Origin: Cellulomonas sp. 73-92
GTDB taxonomy: Bacteria; Actinomycetota; Actinomycetes; Actinomycetales; Cellulomonadaceae
Direction: 5' to 3'
Assembly (NCBI RefSeq): GCF_001898175.1
Contig: NZ_MKTH01000004.1
Location: 1-64,000, forward strand
DNA: 64,000 nucleotides
Under the pieces are notes generated by a model. The model saw only the letters and a list, made by a program, of their open reading frames with translations. It was not told the DNA's origin and did no database searches. Positions 1 through 8,822 of the stretch are shown here, piece after piece. A program made the position numbers and the translations under genes. Position 1 is the first letter of the stretch. Each line of letters starts with the position of its first letter.

Positions 1-1083
1 AGCCAGTCGCAGTACACGGTCAAGCTCCAGTCGTTCCCGCAGGCGTCGTACAACGACGCTGTCGTCGCGGCGGCCTCGGCGAAGAAGCTGCCGTGCATCG
101 TGGACATCGACTCGCCCAACGTGCCCAACTGGGCGTGGGCGGGCTACATCAAGCCGCTGGGCCTTCCTGACAGCGAGTGGAGCGGCCAGCTCGCCAGCAC
201 GGTGGGCAAGGTGAACGACAAGGTCTACTCGTTCGGCCACTACGACGTGGCCCTGGCCTTCTACACCCGCAAGTCGATCCTGCAGTCGGTCGGGGCGCGG
301 GTGCCCACGGTCGCCCAGCCGTGGACCAAGAGCGAGTTCGCGGACGTGCTGGCCAAGCTGAAGGCGACCGGGAAGTACCCCTACGCGCTCGACCTGGGCA
401 CCGGCGGCACGGGGGAGTGGATCACCTACGCCTACTCGCCCTTCCTGCAGTCCGCGGGTGGCGACCTGATCGACCGGAGCAGCTACAAGAAGGCTGACGG
501 CGTGCTCAACGGTGCCCAGGCGATCGACTGGGCCAGCTGGATGCAGGGCCTGGTCAAGGACGGCTACATGTCCGCCAAGTCCGGCGCGGACCCGACCGCC
601 GACTTCGCGAACGGCAAGTCGGCGATCCTGTACTCCGGCAGCTGGGCCGACGCGACCGTGACGAAGGCGTTCGGTGACGACGCCCTGGTCATCCCGCCGG
701 TGGACCTGGGCCAGGGGCCGAAGGTCGGCGGCGGTTCCTGGCAGTGGGCGATCACCGCCCAGTGCGACAACACGGCGGGTGCCCAGGCATACCTGAAGTT
801 CAGCCACCAGACGAAGTACGTCGCGGCATTGGCCAAGGCGACGGGCACCATCCCGGCCACGGACGCGGCGGCGGCCACGATGCCGGAGTACGCCACGGGC
901 GGTGCATCGGAGATCTTCCGCACGTTCGCCCAGAAGTACGCGGTGGTCCGCCCGGTGACGCCGGCCTACCCGTTCATCACCTCGGTGTACCAGAAGGCCA
1001 CGCAGGACATCCTCTCCGGCGGTGACCCCAAGACGATCCTCGCGACGGCCGGCCCGCGCGACCCATCCGGAGGTCTGTCATGA
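1..1083 (+). CDS. ABC sugar importer, substrate-binding protein (5' truncated by window edge)
   Basis: Extracytoplasmic binding component of a CUT1-type carbohydrate importer. The frame is already open at base 1, so the signal peptide and first residues are missing and 360 residues remain. Blocks such as FGHYDVALAFYTRKSIL (about residues 77-94) and GSWADATVTKAFG are typical of family 1 solute-binding proteins. The stop overlaps the next start as ATGA at 1080-1083, so it is the first visible gene of a binding-protein/MalF/MalG/GH32 operon. That downstream GH32 enzyme makes a fructoside the likely cargo; the ligand itself cannot be read from sequence. Confidence 0.85.
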   Translation, partial: SQSQYTVKLQSFPQASYNDAVVAAASAKKLPCIVDIDSPNVPNWAWAGYIKPLGLPDSEWSGQLASTVGKVNDKVYSFGHYDVALAFYTRKSILQSVGARVPTVAQPWTKSEFADVLAKLKATGKYPYALDLGTGGTGEWITYAYSPFLQSAGGDLIDRSSYKKADGVLNGAQAIDWASWMQGLVKDGYMSAKSGADPTADFANGKSAILYSGSWADATVTKAFGDDALVIPPVDLGQGPKVGGGSWQWAITAQCDNTAGAQAYLKFSHQTKYVAALAKATGTIPATDAAAATMPEYATGGASEIFRTFAQKYAVVRPVTPAYPFITSVYQKATQDILSGGDPKTILATAGPRDPSGGLS

Positions 1084-2021
1084 CCGTCATCTCCCCAGCT
1101 CGGGCACGAGCCGTCCGCGCGCCGCGGGACGTCCCGGCAGCAAGGCACGCGGCACGACGCCACGAAGGACTGACCGCCCTGTGGATGGCCGGGCCTGCTG
1201 TAGCGCTGCTCATCCTGTTCATCGTCGTGCCGGTGATCCTCGCCTTCGTGCTCGCGTTCACCAACGCCCGCCTGATCTCGCCACGACCGGCGACGTTCGT
1301 CGGGCTGCACAACTTCGCCAACCTGTTCTCCGACCCGGTCTTCTGGGCCTCGCTCCGCAACACCTTCTACTTCGCCATCGTGGTGGTACCGATCCAAGCC
1401 GGTCTGGCACTCGTGCTGGCGCTGCTCGTCAACGCGAAGGTGCGAGGGACGAACTTCTTCCGGACCGTCTACTTCGTGCCGGTGGTGACCTCGATGGTCG
1501 TGGTCTCGCTGCTGTGGCGGTTCCTGTACCAGAAGGACGGTCTGCTCAACGCGCTGATCAGCGCCGTGCACCCCAGCTATGCACCGATCGACTGGCTCAA
1601 CGACCCGCGCACCGCCATGCCGGCCATCATCGTGATGTCGATCTGGCAGGCCGTCGGCTTCCACATGATCATCTGGCTGTCCGGCCTTCAGACCATCCCT
1701 GCTGAGCTCTACGAAGCCGGGGATCTGGACGGTGCGGTCGGCTGGAAGCGGTTTCGGTACATCACCTGGCCGAGCCTGCTCGCCACCCGCACGTTCATCC
1801 TCATCACCATCACCATCGCAGCGCTGTCGCTGTTCACGCAGATCAGCGTGATGACGCAGGGCGGCCCGTTGGACTCGACGACGACCGTCGTCTACATGGC
1901 GGTGCGCACCGGGTACCAGCAGCTGGCCACCGGCTACGCCTCCGCGATCTCCCTCGTCTTCTTCGTGCTCGTCCTGATCGTGTCGGGCGTGCAGCGGTTC
2001 CTCACTCGCGAGAAGGACTGA
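1080..2021 (+). CDS. ABC sugar importer permease, MalF type
   Basis: Inner-membrane permease of 313 residues with about six transmembrane helices, the first near residues 35-58 (ALLILFIVVPVILAFVLAF). The EAA loop that docks the ATPase is seen as YEAGDLDGAVGW followed by the WPSL end of the motif. It overlaps the upstream binding protein by 4 bp and is followed after 2 bp by a MalG-type partner. No ATP-binding subunit is encoded anywhere in the window. This is usual for actinobacterial CUT1 systems, which share an MsiK-type ATPase encoded elsewhere (established for the family, not shown here). Confidence 0.9.
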   Translation: MTVISPARARAVRAPRDVPAARHAARRHEGLTALWMAGPAVALLILFIVVPVILAFVLAFTNARLISPRPATFVGLHNFANLFSDPVFWASLRNTFYFAIVVVPIQAGLALVLALLVNAKVRGTNFFRTVYFVPVVTSMVVVSLLWRFLYQKDGLLNALISAVHPSYAPIDWLNDPRTAMPAIIVMSIWQAVGFHMIIWLSGLQTIPAELYEAGDLDGAVGWKRFRYITWPSLLATRTFILITITIAALSLFTQISVMTQGGPLDSTTTVVYMAVRTGYQQLATGYASAISLVFFVLVLIVSGVQRFLTREKD

Positions 2022-2023
2022 CC

Positions 2024-2938
2024 ATGAGCACCGTCGTCGAGAACCCGCCTCGCGCGGGCCGTTCCGCGCACCGCCGGCGCACCGGCTGGCTCGTCCAGAC
2101 AGGACGAATCCTGCTCGCCCTGCTCTTCGCCGGCCCGCTGCTGTTCCTCTTCGTGTCCTCACTCAAGCCCGACCTGCAGATCTTCGCCGACCTGCGCTCG
2201 TGGCGGGCGTTCGTGCCGCTGGGCCATGTCTCGTTCGCCAACTACAGCGCCGTGTTCGCCAGAGTGCCGTTCGCCCGGTTCCTGATGAACTCGATCGGCA
2301 TCTCCGTGGTCACGGTCATGCTGGGTCTGCTCGTCAACTCCCTGGCCGCCTTCGCCCTTGCGCGGCTGCAGTGGCGGGGCAAGCAGCTCGTGCTCACCGG
2401 GATCATCGCGACGTTGATCCTGCCGTTCGAGACTCTTGCCCTGCCTCTGGTGTGGTGGGTGAACAAGCTGCCGTGGCTGACGATGAACGGCTTCCACCTG
2501 CAGCTGACGACCGGCTGGCTGGACACCTACCAGGTGCAGATCATCCCGTTCGTGGCCAACGCGTTCTCGGTCTACCTCTTCTACCAGTACTTCACGTCGA
2601 TCCCGAAGGAGCTGGACGAGGCGGCCCGGATGGACGGGGCCGGGTGGTTCCGGATCTACCGCAACGTCGTCATGCCGCTGTCCGGGCCTGCGATCGCCAC
2701 AGTTGCGATCCTGACCTTCCTGCCGGCTTGGAACTCCTACCTGTGGCCGCTGATGGTGGTGCAGTCCGAGGAGCTGCGGCCCGTGATGCTCGGCATCCAG
2801 TACTTCTTCCAGCTGAACGTCTCGTGGGGCCAGGTCATGGCGTACGCGTCGATGATCACCCTTCCCGTGCTGGCACTGTTCCTCGCCTTCCAGAAGGCGT
2901 TCATCGGGTCGATCGCGTCCTCCGGTGTGAAGGGTTGA
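2024..2938 (+). CDS. ABC sugar importer permease, MalG type
   Basis: Second permease of the first importer, 304 residues. The first transmembrane segment is near residues 27-45 (ILLALLFAGPLLFLFVSSL), and the EAA loop reads LDEAARMDGAGWFRIYRNVV. The C-terminus FIGSIASSGVKG matches the usual MalG tail (SG..GAVKG). It starts 2 bp after the MalF-type gene and its stop is 1 bp before the GTG of the GH32 gene, so the four genes are almost certainly co-transcribed. Confidence 0.9.
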   Translation: MSTVVENPPRAGRSAHRRRTGWLVQTGRILLALLFAGPLLFLFVSSLKPDLQIFADLRSWRAFVPLGHVSFANYSAVFARVPFARFLMNSIGISVVTVMLGLLVNSLAAFALARLQWRGKQLVLTGIIATLILPFETLALPLVWWVNKLPWLTMNGFHLQLTTGWLDTYQVQIIPFVANAFSVYLFYQYFTSIPKELDEAARMDGAGWFRIYRNVVMPLSGPAIATVAILTFLPAWNSYLWPLMVVQSEELRPVMLGIQYFFQLNVSWGQVMAYASMITLPVLALFLAFQKAFIGSIASSGVKG

Positions 2939-2939
2939 T

Positions 2940-4259
2940 GTGAGCACCGTTCTGCGACCGTCCTGGCACTTCACCACCGCCGACCGCTGGCTCAACGACC
3001 CCAACGGGCTCGTCTTCCACGACGGCACCTACCACCTGTTCTTCCAGTCCAACCCGTTCGGTCCCGAGTGGGGCGAGATGTCGTGGGGTCACGCGACCTC
3101 CACGGACCTCGTGCACTGGACCGACCTCGGCACCGCCATCCCGGCTCTTCCGGACGAGATGGTGTTCTCCGGCAGCGCAGTCGTCGACACCAATGACACC
3201 GCCGGCTTCGGCGCCGGTGCCATGGTGGCCGTCTACACGAGCGCCTACCGCTCTCCGTCTCCGCGTGCTGGCGTGCAGGCCCAATCCCTCGCCATCAGCA
3301 ACGACGACGGGCTCACCTGGCGGCGCTACGAGGGCAACCCCGTGCTCGACGTCGGCGCGACGGACTTTCGTGACCCCTACGTCTTCTGGCACGAGGACCA
3401 CTGGGTGATGGTCGTCGCCGAGTCCGTCGACCACCGGCTGTCCCTCTACACCTCGCGTGATCTGCGCTCGTGGGCGTTCTCGTCGACAGTGGGGCCGGCC
3501 TGGACTACCGCGGCGCTGTGGGAGTGCCCGGCTCTGCTCACGGTCCCGACTGCGGACGGCGACCGGGCGTGGGTACTGATGCTGTCGGTCAACCCCGGTG
3601 GCCCCACCGGTGGATCCGCGAGCCAGTACGTCCTGGGGGACTTCGACGGATACACGTTCGTCCCCGACGGCGACGCGTCGCCTCGTTGGCTCGACTACGG
3701 CCACGACTACTACGCCGCCGTCGCGTGGGGAGGAGTTCCGGACGGCCGGGCGTTGACGATCGCATGGGCGGACTCATGGCAGTACGCCCGCGACCTGCCC
3801 TCCGCGCCGTGGCGTGGAGCCATGTCCCTCGTCCGCCAGCTCGACGTCGTCACCGGCACGGACGGAGTTCGCCGACTGAGGCAACAGCCGGTCCTGGGCG
3901 GACAAGAGGGCGGCGGCCCGGCCGTGACGCACCTGAGGCTGCCGTGCGGGCACGGCACGTCAGCGTCCGTCAGGCTTCTCGACGACCGTGATCAGCAGAC
4001 TGTCGTTCTGACGGTCGATGGTGACGCGGGAACGCTGAGCCTCGACCGGAGCGGTTGCGGAGCGATGCCTCCGGCGGCAACGGCCGTGGCGGCGACTGCT
4101 CCCCTTGCCGCGAGTGAGGAGATCGACGTCACGATCATCGTCGACGGATCCGTCGTCGAAGTGTTCGCGGCCGACGGGACCATCACCTTCTGCGAACGGC
4201 TGTTGGCCACCTCGCCGCTGTCTCGCGTCGAGGTGCGGGAAGTCAGTCGGCGCCGCTAG
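2940..4259 (+). CDS. GH32 beta-fructosidase (intracellular)
   Basis: Glycoside hydrolase family 32 enzyme of 439 residues, expected to release terminal fructose from sucrose, inulo- or levan-oligosaccharides. The three family hallmarks are present: WLNDPNG with nucleophile Asp20, FRDP with Asp145 (transition-state stabiliser) and WECP with acid/base Glu195. The start is GTG at 2940, 1 bp after the permease stop. There is no signal peptide, so it acts in the cytoplasm on imported sugar. It is followed by a strong convergent hairpin (4266-4313). Exact specificity (invertase, exo-inulinase, levanase) cannot be told from the motifs. Confidence 0.92.
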   Translation: MSTVLRPSWHFTTADRWLNDPNGLVFHDGTYHLFFQSNPFGPEWGEMSWGHATSTDLVHWTDLGTAIPALPDEMVFSGSAVVDTNDTAGFGAGAMVAVYTSAYRSPSPRAGVQAQSLAISNDDGLTWRRYEGNPVLDVGATDFRDPYVFWHEDHWVMVVAESVDHRLSLYTSRDLRSWAFSSTVGPAWTTAALWECPALLTVPTADGDRAWVLMLSVNPGGPTGGSASQYVLGDFDGYTFVPDGDASPRWLDYGHDYYAAVAWGGVPDGRALTIAWADSWQYARDLPSAPWRGAMSLVRQLDVVTGTDGVRRLRQQPVLGGQEGGGPAVTHLRLPCGHGTSASVRLLDDRDQQTVVLTVDGDAGTLSLDRSGCGAMPPAATAVAATAPLAASEEIDVTIIVDGSVVEVFAADGTITFCERLLATSPLSRVEVREVSRRR

Positions 4260-4265
4260 TCCCGT

Positions 4266-4313
4266 ACGGCTGACGCCCGCAGACGGTCGCGCACGGCAGC
4301 GGGCGTCAGCCGT
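4266..4313. terminator. Bidirectional terminator between converging GH32 and sugar-kinase genes
   Basis: Perfect 15-bp inverted repeat (4266-4280 pairs with 4299-4313; arm ACGGCTGACGCCCGC) with an 18-nt loop. It sits between the plus-strand GH32 stop (4259) and the minus-strand kinase, whose stop codon (4306-4308) lies inside the right arm. No T-run is seen, as is common in high-GC actinobacteria. Confidence 0.75.
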
Positions 4314-5226
4314 CGAGCTCTTCCTTGGACGGTGGGTTGGCTCCTGCCCTCGAGACGTTGATCGCCGCGGCGCGACCAGCGCGAGCGAGGACCTTCCGCA
4401 GCTCGTCCGCGTCCAGTCCCGCAAGACGGTGGCTGGACCGTGGCCCGAGAGTGCGGGCATCCATCAAGCCGTCGATGAGAGCCGCCATCAGCGTGTCGCC
4501 GGCGCCCACCGTGTCGACCACGTCCACGCGAACCGGCGGCACACGGCACGTGCCGTGCTGGCTCACCGCGAAGCACCCGTTGGCGCCCATCGTGACGACA
4601 GCCAGGCCTGGACCGGCCTCCAGCCAGCCTCGCGCGACCGACTCGGCGTCGGCCCCGTCGTACAGCCAGGCGATGTCCTCGTCGCTGGCCTTGACCACGT
4701 CGACGAACCTAAGGACGCTCTCCAGCCGCTCGCGTGAGCGGTGCGGGTCACCCATCAGCTCGGGGCGGACGTTCGGATCCAGGCTGACCGAGCTGTGGTC
4801 CCGAACGGACAGCAGCAGAGCGTCCAGCTCAGCAGGGGCCGAAGACAAGAAGACGGGGAACGAGCCGAGGTGCAGATGCGAGCCTCGCGGTGCCGGCAGA
4901 TTCGGTCCTGCTGCCCACGTGACCGAGAACTCGTAGGCGGCCGCACCACTCTCGTCGAGCACCGCGACCGCCGAGGGCGTCGGAGTGCCCTCCGCCGCGA
5001 CGTTGATTACGCGCACGTGCTCGCGTGCGAGGTGCGCACGCATCAGCTGTCCGTGCTCGTCGTCCCCCAGGCAGGTGGCGAAGTCGACGCGTCGGCCAAG
5101 TCGGGCCAACCCGACCGCGACGTTCGCAGCGCTCCCGCCGGGGTAGGTCACTTCGTGCTGGGCGCTGTATCGAATGGTGTCCGCGACACATTCGCCTAGC
5201 ACGTTGACATCGACGCCGTTCGGCAT
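4306..5226 (-). CDS. PfkB-family carbohydrate kinase (probable fructokinase)
   Basis: Ribokinase/PfkB-family kinase of 306 residues. The N-terminal glycine-rich sugar-binding block is GGSAANVAVGLARLG and the C-terminal signature is DTVGAGDTLMAALIDG with the catalytic Asp. I chose the ATG at 5226 because AGAGGTGA lies just upstream; an in-frame start at 5262 lacks a ribosome site. It sits beside GH32, GH91 and GH172 genes, so phosphorylation of the fructose they release is the likely job. Fructokinase, rather than ribokinase or tagatose kinase, is an inference from context. Confidence 0.85.
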   Translation of the reverse strand: MPNGVDVNVLGECVADTIRYSAQHEVTYPGGSAANVAVGLARLGRRVDFATCLGDDEHGQLMRAHLAREHVRVINVAAEGTPTPSAVAVLDESGAAAYEFSVTWAAGPNLPAPRGSHLHLGSFPVFLSSAPAELDALLLSVRDHSSVSLDPNVRPELMGDPHRSRERLESVLRFVDVVKASDEDIAWLYDGADAESVARGWLEAGPGLAVVTMGANGCFAVSQHGTCRVPPVRVDVVDTVGAGDTLMAALIDGLMDARTLGPRSSHRLAGLDADELRKVLARAGRAAAINVSRAGANPPSKEELDG

Positions 5227-5296
5227 GCAGTCACCTCTACTAAAGGAGAACCCGAGAAACACAGGGGAGTAGCGGACGGGTGCGCGCTGGCAGCCT

Positions 5297-6355
5297 TCAG
5301 GACGCGGCGGTGCCAGTCCGCGCCCGCGTCTTGTGCGGCTTGGCGATCGACTCGCGCTGGACCGTGCGGCAGGGCATCAGCACGGAGTCTGCGGTGGCTG
5401 CCTCGTCCCCGAGCAGCGTGGCGAGGGTCTCGACGGCCCAGGCACCCATCTCGTAGTGCGGAAGCGCCACGGTGGTCAGCCCTGGGAACAGGCTTTCGGG
5501 GATCGGTGCTTGGTCGTCGAAGCCGATGACGGACACGTCCTGAGGGATCCGCCGGCGCCGCTCCGCGAGAGCGCGGTACACGCCCATCGCCATCCGGTCG
5601 TTGTAGGCGAAAATCGCGGTCGGGTCCCCACCCTGCTCGAGCAGACGCATCGTTCCGGCGTACCCACCGCGTGCCTCTGACTCCACTTCGGCCTGCAACC
5701 TGGGGTCAACCGGGACACCGGCTTCCGCCATGGCGTCGTGGTAGCCAAGTAGTCGCCCGCGGGTCGCGGGGACGTCCTCGCAACCGTTGAGGAAGGCAAT
5801 GCGTCTGTGGCCGACGGCCAGCAGGTCACGCACCGCGTCCGCGGCGCCCTGTCGCTCGTCCGGCACCACAGACGGCAGCTTCCCGGTCCGGTCGGTCGCA
5901 CCGATGAGCACCGCCGGCACCGACAGCAGCTCCTGCGGCGGGGTCACCGTGTCGTGGTAGACGGTCGCGTAGATGATGCCGTCGACGTGGCGGTCGAGGA
6001 GGGCGACCACGTCGTTCCGGCGTTCGTCGGCATCGGCCTGCAGGGCGGCGTTGATGATCGCCAGCGTCAGGTTGTGCCGGCTGGCGGCTTCCTGCGCGCC
6101 GAGGATGATCCGGCCGGCGTGCGGAGTGGTGGCGATCTCCTCGGTCAGCAGTCCGATCATCCCCGAGCTGTTGGTACGCAGCCCGCGGGCCAACCGGTTC
6201 GGGTGGTAGTTCAGCCGCCGGGCGACCTCCTTGATCCGCTCGCGGGTCTCGGCGTTGACCCGGCCGTTCAGCGAGTCGTTCAGGGCATGCGAGACCGTCG
6301 TGAGGGAGACGCCCGCCTCTTGGGCAACGTCCTTGATGCCGACTCGTCGAGCCAC
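5297..6355 (-). CDS. LacI-family transcriptional regulator (fructan cluster)
   Basis: Repressor of 352 residues. The N-terminal helix-turn-helix is IKDVAQEAGVSLTTVSHALND, the hinge is YHPNRLARGLRT, and a periplasmic-binding-like effector domain follows. I chose GTG at 6355 because GAGGAG lies about 10 nt upstream; an earlier in-frame GTG at 6373 overlaps that site. A GCAAAACGTTCGC operator-like site lies upstream (6499-6514), suggesting autoregulation. It lies between the kinase and the GH91 gene on the same strand and is the best candidate for the regulator of the ACGT-centred operators in this region. Confidence 0.9.
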   Translation of the reverse strand: MARRVGIKDVAQEAGVSLTTVSHALNDSLNGRVNAETRERIKEVARRLNYHPNRLARGLRTNSSGMIGLLTEEIATTPHAGRIILGAQEAASRHNLTLAIINAALQADADERRNDVVALLDRHVDGIIYATVYHDTVTPPQELLSVPAVLIGATDRTGKLPSVVPDERQGAADAVRDLLAVGHRRIAFLNGCEDVPATRGRLLGYHDAMAEAGVPVDPRLQAEVESEARGGYAGTMRLLEQGGDPTAIFAYNDRMAMGVYRALAERRRRIPQDVSVIGFDDQAPIPESLFPGLTTVALPHYEMGAWAVETLATLLGDEAATADSVLMPCRTVQRESIAKPHKTRARTGTAAS

Positions 6356-6498
6356 TTCGCTGATACTCCTCACGGCTGGCGCTGCGCACGTGGGGCACGC
6401 AGCACACGTAGGTTATGCGGGTCGAACCGGCTGCGAATGGCTCACGGCGCGGCTGACAGCAGCGCGGTCCGACGGCACGGCCCGGCACATCGGCACGG

Positions 6499-6514
6499 TT
6501 GCAAAACGTTCGCC
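6499..6514 (-). promoter_or_regulatory. LacI-type operator upstream of lacI
   Basis: TTGCAAAACGTTCGCC, a near-palindrome centred on ACGT, 144 bp upstream of the regulator start. It matches sites at 11217, 14495, 14707 and 49185. Confidence 0.6.
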
Positions 6515-6537
6515 AAAGGGGCTCACTCCTCGGGTGC

Positions 6538-7887
6538 TCATCTGACCAAGCCGCCAAGGGTCGGTGTCGGTCTGAACGCGTTGGTCGCCCGGTCGAGATC
6601 CACCTGTGTCTCGTCACCCGAGTCGAGGACCGTGTTGCCGAACGATGCGCCGTCGACCAGAACAGTGGTCACCGGCAGCTGTCTCGATGACGCCGCGGTC
6701 AGGAGAGCGTCGACCTGTGCCGCGTACGCGGAGTCGCCCGTGCCGGCCCGGACGTCGCTGGCAACCACGTGGTTGTTGGCCAGGTAGTTACCGCTCCCCG
6801 AGGCGACACGCATGATGACGGGCGTCGCGCTGGCGGGGCTGATCCTCGTGGCGTCGACGATCTCGGAGAAGTGGTTGCCGATCACGGAGTTGCCGCTGCC
6901 CTCGATCCGCAGCAGGCCGGTGGTGTCATCCAGCCCGTTGTCGATCCCGAGGAACGGCGCCCACGGTTCGTTGTCGCGGAGGAAGTGGTTGGAGGCCACC
7001 AGGTTCTCCGAGGAGGCCGCGGTGAGGGTCACCATCCCGGGGTAGAAGGAGTGCAGCCGGTTGCTGGTGATGCTCGACCGCGTCACCCCTGCGAGCTCGA
7101 CGCTGCTGGCCCCGCGGGGGAATACGTTGTTCGCGGCGATGAGCAGCCCACCATGGTGCTCCGCGAAGATCGAGCGCCCCCGAAAGCCCGCCCCGATGAG
7201 GTTGTCGGTGATCTTCGAGGCCTGGCCCCAGCCGCGCAGCTCGATGCAGCTGCCGCACTCGGCGATGAAGTTGTCGTGGATGGACAGAGCATCGGCATGC
7301 CACACCGTCACGCCGTGCTCCAGGTACACCAGCCCCATCCCCGTGATGCGGACCGAGTCGTTGGCGCTCGCGATCAGGATGCCGGTCTTCCCGTTCCGGT
7401 AGGTGTTCTCCGGGTGCAGGTCGGAACCGTCCGGCTCGAAGTGCAGGCCGTCGATGCAGAAGTTGGAGAACTCGACGGAGCTGATCCGAGGGCTGCCGTC
7501 ACGTTCCACCCGGAACGCGGCGGCGACCGACTGGTCGGCACCGCTGTTCGGAGGCAGGTCGACCAGCACGCGGCTCCCGCCGGGCCACAGCTCGTGCAGC
7601 TGGGACCACTCGTTCTCGGGGACGTTGAAGCGGATGCTGGACGAGGTGAAGCCGTGCCCGGAGCCTTCGATCCGCAGGTAGCTGATGTCGATGTGCACCT
7701 GCGTGCGGAGGTGGTAGTCGCCCGGCGGGAGGTAGATGACGGCGCCGGGCTTGCCGCCGTCGTTCAGATCCGTGGCGGTCTGCCTGTGCTTGATGTCGGC
7801 GAGGATGCTGTTGATCACCTCGCCGAGGTCCTCGTGAGGGTCGCCCACCGGCCACGACGTGACGTCGTAGCGGTTGTTGCTGGCCAT
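6538..7887 (-). CDS. GH91 family enzyme: inulin fructotransferase or difructose-anhydride III hydrolase
   Basis: 449-residue right-handed beta-helix protein closely resembling, from memory, inulin fructotransferases that make difructose anhydrides and the related intracellular DFA-III hydrolases of Arthrobacter. Family-conserved blocks include GSGHGFTSSSIRFNVP (residues 75-90), CIELRGWGQASKITDN (214-229), AEHHGG (242-247) and NVFPRGASSV (254-263). The start at 7887 has AGGAGG 8 nt upstream. No signal peptide is visible, whereas known inulin fructotransferases are exported. A cytoplasmic role in opening or handling imported DFA or short inulo-oligosaccharides therefore fits better. The preferred direction and DFA I versus III cannot be decided here. 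Confidence 0.85.
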   Translation of the reverse strand: MASNNRYDVTSWPVGDPHEDLGEVINSILADIKHRQTATDLNDGGKPGAVIYLPPGDYHLRTQVHIDISYLRIEGSGHGFTSSSIRFNVPENEWSQLHELWPGGSRVLVDLPPNSGADQSVAAAFRVERDGSPRISSVEFSNFCIDGLHFEPDGSDLHPENTYRNGKTGILIASANDSVRITGMGLVYLEHGVTVWHADALSIHDNFIAECGSCIELRGWGQASKITDNLIGAGFRGRSIFAEHHGGLLIAANNVFPRGASSVELAGVTRSSITSNRLHSFYPGMVTLTAASSENLVASNHFLRDNEPWAPFLGIDNGLDDTTGLLRIEGSGNSVIGNHFSEIVDATRISPASATPVIMRVASGSGNYLANNHVVASDVRAGTGDSAYAAQVDALLTAASSRQLPVTTVLVDGASFGNTVLDSGDETQVDLDRATNAFRPTPTLGGLVR

Positions 7888-7982
7888 GCGCTGTTCCTCC
7901 TGGTGCCCTGCTTGCTCGGGTCGTGCCACCACCGCCGTCGGACGGGAAGTGCTCGAGGGTCGAAGTCGTGCCGGCGTCGCGG

Positions 7983-8822
7983 TCATCCCTTCACGGCCCC
8001 GAGCGTGAGGCCGGCGACGATGTGCCGCTGGAGCAGGAGCGTCAGGAGGATCACGGGGATGGAGTAGAGGGCTGCCAGCGCCGTCATCGACCCCCAGTCG
8101 AGGCCGAACTGGGTCTGGAAGTTCGCGATCGCCAGCGGTGTGGTCTGTGCGCGGACGCTGGTCAGGAGCAGCGCGAAGAGGAACTCGTTCCACGAGGCGA
8201 GGAAGGCGAAGATCGCGGTCACGGCCATCCCGCCGGACACCACGGGGATCACCACGCGCCACAACGCTCCGAGCCGTGAGCAGCCGTCGACCTTGGCCGC
8301 CTCGTCCAGCTCGTCCGGAACGGCCTCGAAGAAGCTGGACATCAGCCAGATCGACAGCGGCAGGGAGATCGTCGTGTGGGCGATCGCCAGTCCTGTCGGC
8401 GTGTCGAGAAGGTGCAGGCTGCTGATCGTCGAGCTCAGCGGGATGCCGACCGCCACCGGTGGAACCATCCGGGTGACGAGCGCCAGCATCACGAAGAAGC
8501 GGCCGGCCCTGGTGCGGAACCTGGTGATCGCGTAGGCGGCGGGTACTGCCAGCACCAGCGAGAGCAGGGTGCTGATGGTGGCGGTGGAGATGCTGTTGAT
8601 GAAGGACGCCGGCACCCCGTGGGACGCCCACACCGCCGCGTAGTTGGCGGTGGTCCAGCGCGACGGCAGGACCGTCGGCGGGACAGCAAGCGTCTCGAGC
8701 GGGGGCTTGAACGACGTCAGGAGCAGGTAGAGGAAGGGGAAGGCGTAGAGCACGACCACTGTGACGAGAAGTGCCCACAGCAGGGTCCGGGTGGCGGGTC
8801 GGCGGATCTCGAGGCCGTTCAT
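7983..8822 (-). CDS. ABC sugar importer permease, MalG type (GH91 operon)
   Basis: 279-residue membrane permease. The first helix is LLWALLVTVVVLYAFPFLYLL (about residues 14-34), the EAA loop is DELDEAAKVDGCSRLGALW, and the tail is GLTLGAVKG. It overlaps the upstream MalF-type gene by 4 bp (8819-8822). A 95-bp gap separates it from the GH91 start, so the GH91 gene is probably transcribed with the importer. This supports a cyclic or short fructan as cargo. Confidence 0.9.
   Translation of the reverse strand: MNGLEIRRPATRTLLWALLVTVVVLYAFPFLYLLLTSFKPPLETLAVPPTVLPSRWTTANYAAVWASHGVPASFINSISTATISTLLSLVLAVPAAYAITRFRTRAGRFFVMLALVTRMVPPVAVGIPLSSTISSLHLLDTPTGLAIAHTTISLPLSIWLMSSFFEAVPDELDEAAKVDGCSRLGALWRVVIPVVSGGMAVTAIFAFLASWNEFLFALLLTSVRAQTTPLAIANFQTQFGLDWGSMTALAALYSIPVILLTLLLQRHIVAGLTLGAVKG

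Noticed and set aside
966..2162. A 398-codon minus-strand open frame opposite the first permease
   Set aside because: Low-complexity Arg/Asp/His/Gly composition and no motifs; the plus-strand permease with EAA loop explains the DNA.
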